Below are positions 57,001-61,922 of a stretch of DNA of 61,922 bases, in pieces. This stretch comes from Kitasatospora aureofaciens. Lineage in GTDB: Bacteria > Actinomycetota > Actinomycetes > Streptomycetales > Streptomycetaceae. The stretch's first letter is position 1; every line of letters begins with the position of its first letter. A model generated the notes under the pieces. It searched no databases, was not told the origin of the DNA, and was given only the letters and a program-made list of their open reading frames with translations. The DNA is taken from positions 1 through 61,922 of the forward strand of contig NZ_JAHTKP010000046.1 in assembly GCF_019192735.1 (NCBI RefSeq). Reading direction: 5' to 3'. The position numbers and the translations under genes are program-made.

Positions 57001-58299
57001 TCAGCAGGGGCCGTCGTCGGCCCAGACGCCCCACTGGCCGCTGGCGCTCGGCACCTCGTTCAGCGTCCACCACTTGGCGTGGTACTTGTGGCCGTTGTAC
57101 GAGACCTTGTTGCCCGCCGTGTACGTGGTGCTCGCGCTCCACGCCGGGTCGGTGCAGGTGCCCGGGGTGGTCGGCGGAGTGGTCGGGGGAGTCGTCGGCG
57201 GCGTGGTGGGGGGCGTGGTGGGCGGGGTCGCGCCGGCGAACTTCACCGTGTACTTGGTGAAGTCCCAGTAGTTCTGCGCCACGCTGGAGCAGGAGCCGGA
57301 CAGCCCCGGGTCGACCGGGCCCGGGCACTGGCGGTCGCGGTTGACCGACCAGTAGGTGTACCGGGCCAGGTTGTGCGCGGTGGCGAAGTCCAGCACGGTC
57401 TGGAAGTCCGCCTGCCGGAAGTACTCGGCGGCGTCGGTGCGGCCGTTCATCATCGACACGCCCTCGTGGGCGTACGCGGTGGCCTCGGACCAGCCGAAGG
57501 TGGTCTGCAGGATCTGGTTGAACTTCACCAGCGCGTCGGTCTGCGCGGCGGCGCCGTTGAACCCGCCGTCGAACGGCATGATCGAGAAGTTGTCCGGCGT
57601 GAAGCCCTGCGACTTGGCCTCGTTGAGCATCTGCGTGCCGAACCAGCCGGTGCCCGAGGTGGTCCCGGCGGTGGTGATCGACACGTAGAGGCCCGGGTTG
57701 TTCTGCTGGAGGATCCGGGCGGCGCCGATCTCGTTGTGGATCGCCGCGGTGTTCTCGTACTCCGGCTCCTCCAGGTCGAAGTCGATCGCCTTCAGCTGGT
57801 ACTTGGTGATCACCTGCTGGTATCCGGCGGCGGTCGCTTCCGGCGTGCCGCAGACCTGGCCGAGCTTGGTGCCGCCGTACCCGCCGACCGACACCGAGAC
57901 GTCCCCGCCCTTGCCGCGGATGGTCTGGATCACCGACGGCATGGTGGTGTCGCTGTCGATGGAGGAGGTGCCGCCCCAGGCCGGGGCGCAGTTGCTGCCC
58001 TGGGCCAGGATGAAGGCCAGCTGGAAGGCCTTCTGCCCGGTGGCGTCCATCACTGCGGCGGCGTCCGGCGGGCTGTTGTCCTCGGGCATCAGGTACGGCG
58101 CCGAGGCGTACCAGTTGCTGCCCAGCCCGGTGGTGGTGTCGGCGGCGGCGGAGCCGGTGCCGGCCAGCGCGGCGACACCGCCGGCGACCAGCCCGAGCAC
58201 GCCGGCGACGGCGACGACGGCCCGACGGCGGGCCCGGCGGGACGCACGACGGGGTCTGTGGGGTGCGGGAGTGGGGTGTGGGGGTAGAGCGCGTTCCAT
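57001..58299 (-). CDS. Secreted GH18 chitinase with C-terminal chitin-binding domain
   Basis: ATG 58299 has AAAGG six bases upstream. The 432-aa protein begins with an Arg-rich signal peptide (VVAVAGVLGLVAGGVAALAGTGSAAAD). The GH18 domain shows VSVSVGGYGG and the catalytic strand KAIDFDLEEPEYEN (Glu of DxE); the first Asp of the usual DxxDxDxE is Lys. A (PPTT)n linker leads to a ChtBD3/CBM5-type domain (DPAWSASTTYTAGNKVSYNGHKYHAKWWT). It degrades chitin outside the cell. A DasR-like site lies upstream. Confidence 0.94.
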   Translation of the reverse strand: MERALPPHPTPAPHRPRRASRRARRRAVVAVAGVLGLVAGGVAALAGTGSAAADTTTGLGSNWYASAPYLMPEDNSPPDAAAVMDATGQKAFQLAFILAQGSNCAPAWGGTSSIDSDTTMPSVIQTIRGKGGDVSVSVGGYGGTKLGQVCGTPEATAAGYQQVITKYQLKAIDFDLEEPEYENTAAIHNEIGAARILQQNNPGLYVSITTAGTTSGTGWFGTQMLNEAKSQGFTPDNFSIMPFDGGFNGAAAQTDALVKFNQILQTTFGWSEATAYAHEGVSMMNGRTDAAEYFRQADFQTVLDFATAHNLARYTYWSVNRDRQCPGPVDPGLSGSCSSVAQNYWDFTKYTVKFAGATPPTTPPTTPPTTPPTTPPTTPGTCTDPAWSASTTYTAGNKVSYNGHKYHAKWWTLNEVPSASGQWGVWADDGPC

Positions 58300-58412
58300 C
58301 GGAAGCCTTTCCAGAAACGGCAGGGGGAAGTGGACCTGTTCGCGCCGTACGTGGGGGTGGGGCGGCGCAGGCCGAACGGCCCAGCGGCATGGGGTAGTTG
58401 CCATGGGCTGTC

Positions 58413-58428
58413 ACTGGTATAGACCTGC
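58413..58428. promoter_or_regulatory. DasR dre-like site upstream of the chitinase
   Basis: ACTGGTATAGACCTGC matches 12 of 16 bases of the DasR consensus ACTGGTCTAGACCACT, including both half-site cores, 114 nt upstream of the chitinase start. DasR represses chitin-utilisation genes in streptomycetes. Confidence 0.65.
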
Positions 58429-58480
58429 TGGGGAGGGGCGGTCAACCCCTCGGTGCTGCGGAGTGGAGCGGCGATGGCCG

Positions 58481-59395
58481 TCAGGAGCCCGCCGGCACCT
58501 CGGCGTCCGCCGGGAATCCGGCGCTCGTCGACGAGGGGACGGCTGCCAGGAGGCCGCTCACCGCGGGGGACCACGGGCGGGTGGTCGGGCCGGTGAGGGT
58601 CAGGGTGCGGTGGACGGCGGGGCGGATCGGGACGAGGACGCAGCCGGCCGGGATCATCGTCAGGGCCAGCGCGGGCATCACCGAGACGCCGACGCCCGCG
58701 TGCACCATGCCGATCAGCGTGTTGAGGTCGCGGATCCGGTGCCGCGGGGTGAAGCGGGTGCCGGCCCGGCGGTAGGCCTCGCGGATGTGCCGCTCGCAGC
58801 CGCCCTCGGAGAGCAGGAAGTCGTCGTCGTCCAGGTCCGCCACGTGGATGGTCTCCTGCCCGGCGAGCGGGTGGTCCTGGCGGAGCAGCGCGTGCATGGA
58901 GTCCGCGCCGAGGGAGACCGCCCCGGGCGGCAGCGGGCTCGCGTCCACCAGGACGGCGGCGTCGACGGTGCCCGCCTCCAGCCAGACGGCCAGCTCGGCG
59001 TCCTCGCCCTCGAAGATCCGGACGGTGACCTGCGGGTGCGCCGCCGCCCAGTCCCGGAGCAGCCCGGGCAGCAGCACCTGGCAGACGGTGGTGGGCGCGG
59101 CCAGCCGGACGGTGCCGGTGAGGCCGCCCGAGTGCCGGGTGGCGATGGCGCGCACGGCGGCGGCCGAGGCGACCGCGGTCCGGGCGTGCGGGAGGATCTG
59201 CTCGCCGAGCGCGGTCGGCCGGGTGGGGTTGCCGCGGTGCAGGACCGGGGCGCCAAGGGTCCGCTCCAGGGCGGCGACCGCGTGCGAGACGGCGGACTGG
59301 GTGATGCCCAGGTCGTCGGCGGCGGCGCCGAAGCCGCCGGCGTCGGCGACCGCGACCAGCGCCCGGAGTTGGGCCAGGTTGACCTCCACTGCCAT
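58481..59395 (-). CDS. LysR-family regulator
   Basis: The 304-aa protein has an N-terminal HTH (LAQLRALVAVADAGGFGAAADDLGITQSAVSHAVAALE) and a periplasmic-binding-like effector domain. It is divergent from the EamA transporter gene at 59541, which is the usual arrangement for a LysR regulator and its target. The effector is unknown. Confidence 0.93.
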   Translation of the reverse strand: MAVEVNLAQLRALVAVADAGGFGAAADDLGITQSAVSHAVAALERTLGAPVLHRGNPTRPTALGEQILPHARTAVASAAAVRAIATRHSGGLTGTVRLAAPTTVCQVLLPGLLRDWAAAHPQVTVRIFEGEDAELAVWLEAGTVDAAVLVDASPLPPGAVSLGADSMHALLRQDHPLAGQETIHVADLDDDDFLLSEGGCERHIREAYRRAGTRFTPRHRIRDLNTLIGMVHAGVGVSVMPALALTMIPAGCVLVPIRPAVHRTLTLTGPTTRPWSPAVSGLLAAVPSSTSAGFPADAEVPAGS

Positions 59396-59540
59396 GAGAC
59401 TTCCTCATCAGGTCGAAATCGTCACTTGTTGGACTCATGTTCCGGAGCCGGGCCACCCTCTGTCCAGGACGGACGCCGTCCAGGACGGGCGCTGTCCGGA
59501 ACGGGCGCTGTCCGGAGCGGACGCACACGGGAGGACGAAG

Positions 59541-60521
59541 GTGGTCGGAATGCGGCGCTGGTGGCCGGGGTTCGTGACGCTGTCGGCGATCTGGGGCGCG
59601 AGCTTCGCCCTGATCAAGGTGGCCGTGGACGGGGGCGTACCGCCGGTGTGGGTGGCGCTCTGGCGCTCCGTCCTCGGGGCGGGCACATTGTGGGCGATCC
59701 TCGTGCTGCGCCGCGAACGGGCCCCGCGCGACCGCGCGGTCTGGGGGCACTCGGCGGTGGTCGCGGTGCTGCTCAACACCGTGCCGTTCACCCTCTTCTC
59801 GTACGGCGAGACCCGGATCAGCTCGGTGCTCGCCGGGGTGATGAACGCGACCACCCCGCTGTTCACGCTGCTGTTCGCGGTGGTCACGGTCGCTGAGGAG
59901 CGCCGCCCCGGGGCGCGCAGGCTGAGCGGCCTTGCCCTCGGCTTCGTCGGCGTGCTGACCGTGCTCGGGGTCTGGCGCGGCATCGGCTCGGGCGAGATCG
60001 CCGGCGGGCTGGCCTGTCTGGGCGCCGCGTGCTGCTACGGCGCGGGCTTCGCCTACCTGCGGCGGTTCCTGTCCGGGCAGCCGTACTCCGTCACCGCGCT
60101 GTCGGCTGTCCAGATCACCTGCGCCGCCGCCGAGTTGACCGTCATCGCGCCGTTCGCCGCGGGCTCGCCGCACTGGCCCGGCGTGGGCCCGGCAGCGGCC
60201 CTGCTGGTGCTGGGGGCGGTCGGCACCGGCTTCGCGTACGTGCTCAACCTCGGCCTGGTCCGCTCGGCGGGCACGGCGGTGGCCTCCGCCGTCACCTACG
60301 TGATGCCGCTCTGGTCCACCGCCCTGGGCGCGGCCTTCCTCTCCGAGCCCGTCGGCTGGAACGCCTTGGCCGGCGCCGCCGCCGTGATCGCCGCCGTGGC
60401 CCTGACCCGCCCATCGTCCCGCCCGGCTCCCACTGCCCTGGCCCCGACGGAGGCAGAGGCGGAGGCAGAGGCGGAGGCATGCGCGGAAGCCGCGCCGACC
60501 GGCCCGGCGGCGAGGAGCTGA
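59541..60521 (+). CDS. EamA/DMT-family transporter
   Basis: GTG 59541 follows GGGAGGA; an ATG at 59550 is the alternative. The 326-aa protein has ten predicted membrane helices in two EamA halves (WWPGFVTLSAIWGASFALIKVAV; LACLGAACCYGAGFAYLRRF). The C-terminal tail contains an (EA)n run encoded by tandem GAGGCA/GAGGCG. It is probably a small-metabolite exporter controlled by the divergent LysR gene. Confidence 0.92.
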   Translation: MVGMRRWWPGFVTLSAIWGASFALIKVAVDGGVPPVWVALWRSVLGAGTLWAILVLRRERAPRDRAVWGHSAVVAVLLNTVPFTLFSYGETRISSVLAGVMNATTPLFTLLFAVVTVAEERRPGARRLSGLALGFVGVLTVLGVWRGIGSGEIAGGLACLGAACCYGAGFAYLRRFLSGQPYSVTALSAVQITCAAAELTVIAPFAAGSPHWPGVGPAAALLVLGAVGTGFAYVLNLGLVRSAGTAVASAVTYVMPLWSTALGAAFLSEPVGWNALAGAAAVIAAVALTRPSSRPAPTALAPTEAEAEAEAEACAEAAPTGPAARS

Positions 60522-60893
60522 CGGCGGTCCGGCCGCCGCGCGAACGGCGAAGCCCGTGCGGAGCAGGAGGAGAAGGGGGCCGGCGTGAAGTTCGCGGAGC
60601 GCTGCCAATGGCCCGGCGCGGCCCGCCCCCGCCGGTCGGCGGGTGGTCGCGCCGAGCCGTCGGCGCGCGGGATGGTGCGGCAGGCGCCGAGCGGAGGCGG
60701 CGCCCAGGTGGAACCGGGCGAGCAGGAGGATGCCCAGGCGAAGCAGAGCGAGGTGGACACCCATCGCCATGGCAGATGCGTACATGCGGGGCTCCCCTCC
60801 CCGAGTGATTCGGACAGTTGAATTCGTATCCGATCTGACGTTCGGTGTCCACCGAATTACGATCCGTGCCCGCCGTGGGGTTATCGTGGCGGG
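60522..60893. other. Intergenic region, 372 bp, no supported gene
   Basis: Open frames exist on both strands, but none shows a signal, domain or good ribosome site. An AT-richer segment at about 60812-60860 (GTTGAATTCGTATCC and GGTGTCCACCGAATTACG) probably holds the promoter of the next gene. Confidence 0.4.
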
Positions 60894-61799
60894 GTGGTGA
60901 GGTCCTGGGATGCAGCGGTGGAGAGGGCGCAGGATCGGCTGGCGGCGGGGCCGCGGCTGAGGGTGGTGCCCGAGGGGGACGAACGGCGGTTCGCGCTATG
61001 GGACTTGGCGTCCCTGGTGGAGGGCGAGCTGGGGGAGCTGGTGGACCCGGACGGGCTCGCGCCGGGGGCCGAGCGAGGGTGGCGCGAGCGGCTGGGGGAG
61101 AGCGGCCGGGAGTGGCCGGGTGGCGAGCTGTACCGGCGCCGGTACTGGGTGCTGGGCGCGGACGGGGAGGCCGCCGGGACGGTGGCCGTGGACAACTGGA
61201 CGAAGGGGCCCGGCCAGCTCGCCGTCTCCTCGCTCTATCTGCGGCCGCAGGCCCGCGGCCGGGGCCTGGCCGCCGGGGTACTGGACGAGGTGTACGCGGC
61301 GGCGACCGCCGAGGGCCTGCCCGGGTTCCGGCTGGAGGCGCACTGGACCTGGCAGCACGCCGTCCGCTACTACCTGCGCCGAGGCCTGTGGGTGGTCGGC
61401 TGGAAGCACTCGCTCGGGCTCGCCCGAATGCCCCAACTCCCGTCCTACCGGGTGCGGGAGGAGGACGGACGGCTGCTCCTGCTGGTCGCGGACGGCCGGC
61501 ACGGCTGGGTGTCGCTGCTGGCCGCCGGGTGCGAGGGGCGCTGGCTGCGGCTGGACGAGACGGCGGCCTACCGGGGGACGGACGGCTGGGTGCGCGGGTA
61601 CGCGCGCTCGACGCTGGCGCTGCACCTGGCGCTCGCGGGCCGGCCGCTGGTGCGCGGGCCGCAGTGGTGGGCGGAGGCGTGGCGCTGGTCGGACACCGGG
61701 GAGCCGGAGGGCCTGGCGTACAAGATCGAGCACTTCGAGCAGCTGGCCCAGGCGGCCGGCCGGCGGGTCGTCAGCCCGTACCGGTCGGTGAGCCTCTAG
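60894..61799 (+). CDS. GNAT-family N-acetyltransferase
   Basis: The 301-aa protein probably starts at GTG 60894 (a GTG at 60897 is also possible). The GNAT acetyl-CoA region is LAVSSLYLRPQARGRGLAAGVLDEVYAAA, followed by HWTWQHAVRYYLRRGLWVVGWKHSL. About 130 residues of unknown function follow the GNAT domain. The substrate is unknown. Confidence 0.85.
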   Translation: MVRSWDAAVERAQDRLAAGPRLRVVPEGDERRFALWDLASLVEGELGELVDPDGLAPGAERGWRERLGESGREWPGGELYRRRYWVLGADGEAAGTVAVDNWTKGPGQLAVSSLYLRPQARGRGLAAGVLDEVYAAATAEGLPGFRLEAHWTWQHAVRYYLRRGLWVVGWKHSLGLARMPQLPSYRVREEDGRLLLLVADGRHGWVSLLAAGCEGRWLRLDETAAYRGTDGWVRGYARSTLALHLALAGRPLVRGPQWWAEAWRWSDTGEPEGLAYKIEHFEQLAQAAGRRVVSPYRSVSL

Positions 61800-61872
61800 G
61801 GCACGTATTCGGTCGTGATCAATCTGCGCGATTCACCCTCGCGGCGGGTCCTGATCCGGTAGACCGTGTTAC

Positions 61873-61922
61873 GTGACGCGAGCGCAATTGACGGATGCGG
61901 AGTGGGTGTTGATCGAGCCGTA
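61873..61922 (+). mobile_element. IS5-family transposase, 5' end only
   Basis: From GTG 61873 the frame reads VTRAQLTDAEWVLIEPY, matching the conserved start of IS5-group transposases (M-x-R-A-Q-L-T-D-A-x-W-x-x-I-E-P). The window ends after 16 codons, so intactness cannot be judged. The insertion-sequence left end should lie within 61800-61870; no terminal repeat can be confirmed. Confidence 0.75.

Noticed and set aside
57175..57235. Repetitive DNA in the chitinase gene
   Set aside because: It is the coding sequence of the PPTT linker between catalytic and chitin-binding domains, a common arrangement.
57079..58287. 402-codon plus-strand frame over the chitinase
   Set aside because: Antisense to a clear GH18/CBM protein; Gly/Arg/Val-rich without domains.
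60296..60785. Minus-strand frames downstream of the EamA gene
   Set aside because: They overlap the EamA C-terminus in antisense, lack ribosome sites and resemble no family.
1..61922. tRNA, rRNA, prophage or integrase genes
   Set aside because: None recognised by eye on either strand, although short tRNAs could be missed without a covariance search.

Overview
The window is very GC-rich (most genes are strongly G/C at the third codon position). It uses many GTG starts and carries SARP, LAL, AfsA-like and StrR-like regulators, a DasR-type site and F420-dependent enzymes. This points to a Streptomyces or closely related actinomycete such as Kitasatospora; the genus cannot be fixed from the sequence alone.

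Layout. (1) 1-9245: the end of a modular type I PKS (ACP, then KS-AT-inactive DH-KR-ACP-docking tail), followed by a C-A-PCP NRPS with a glycine-like code and no release domain. (2) 9340-18069: regulation and accessory genes of that cluster: a DesK/NarL-type two-component pair, a four-helix membrane protein, a 72-aa protein resembling DUF5988, a type II thioesterase, a 97-aa conserved-looking protein, a StrR/NovG-like activator, an orphan degenerate ABC ATPase, and a second histidine kinase whose response regulator is broken. A near-perfect StrR/NovG binding site lies between the thioesterase and the 97-aa gene. One 16-bp palindrome recurs 83-100 nt upstream of three minus-strand genes. (3) 18079-29164: a tightly packed operon of FAAL, acyl-CoA dehydrogenase-like enzyme, ACP, KS-AT-ACP, KAS III-like enzyme, FkbH-like glyceryl-ACP synthase, ACP and phosphopantetheinyl transferase. 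This is the logic of tetronate biosynthesis: a fatty acid is activated, possibly desaturated, extended once with malonate and joined to a glyceryl unit. (4) 29176-43808: accessory and regulatory genes: two LuxR-type regulators, a LAL, a SARP, an AfsA-like protein, a second PPTase, a small secreted DRWG-repeat protein, a polyprenyl-synthase-like protein and an adenylate-forming enzyme. The last two have lost key motifs. (5) 44349-61922: mostly housekeeping or ordinary genomic genes: NUDIX, HAD, F420 enzymes, long-form GAPDH, a lipoprotein, an HSP90-TPR operon, a GH18 chitinase with a dre-like site, LysR/EamA, GNAT, and the start of an IS5-type transposase at the right edge.

The most interesting parts are the compact FAAL-primed tetronate-type operon with an atypical KAS III, the StrR-type circuit, the shared palindrome near the two-component systems, and the repeated appearance of 17-19-bp tandem duplications. 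One of these duplications sits at the break point of the dead response regulator.
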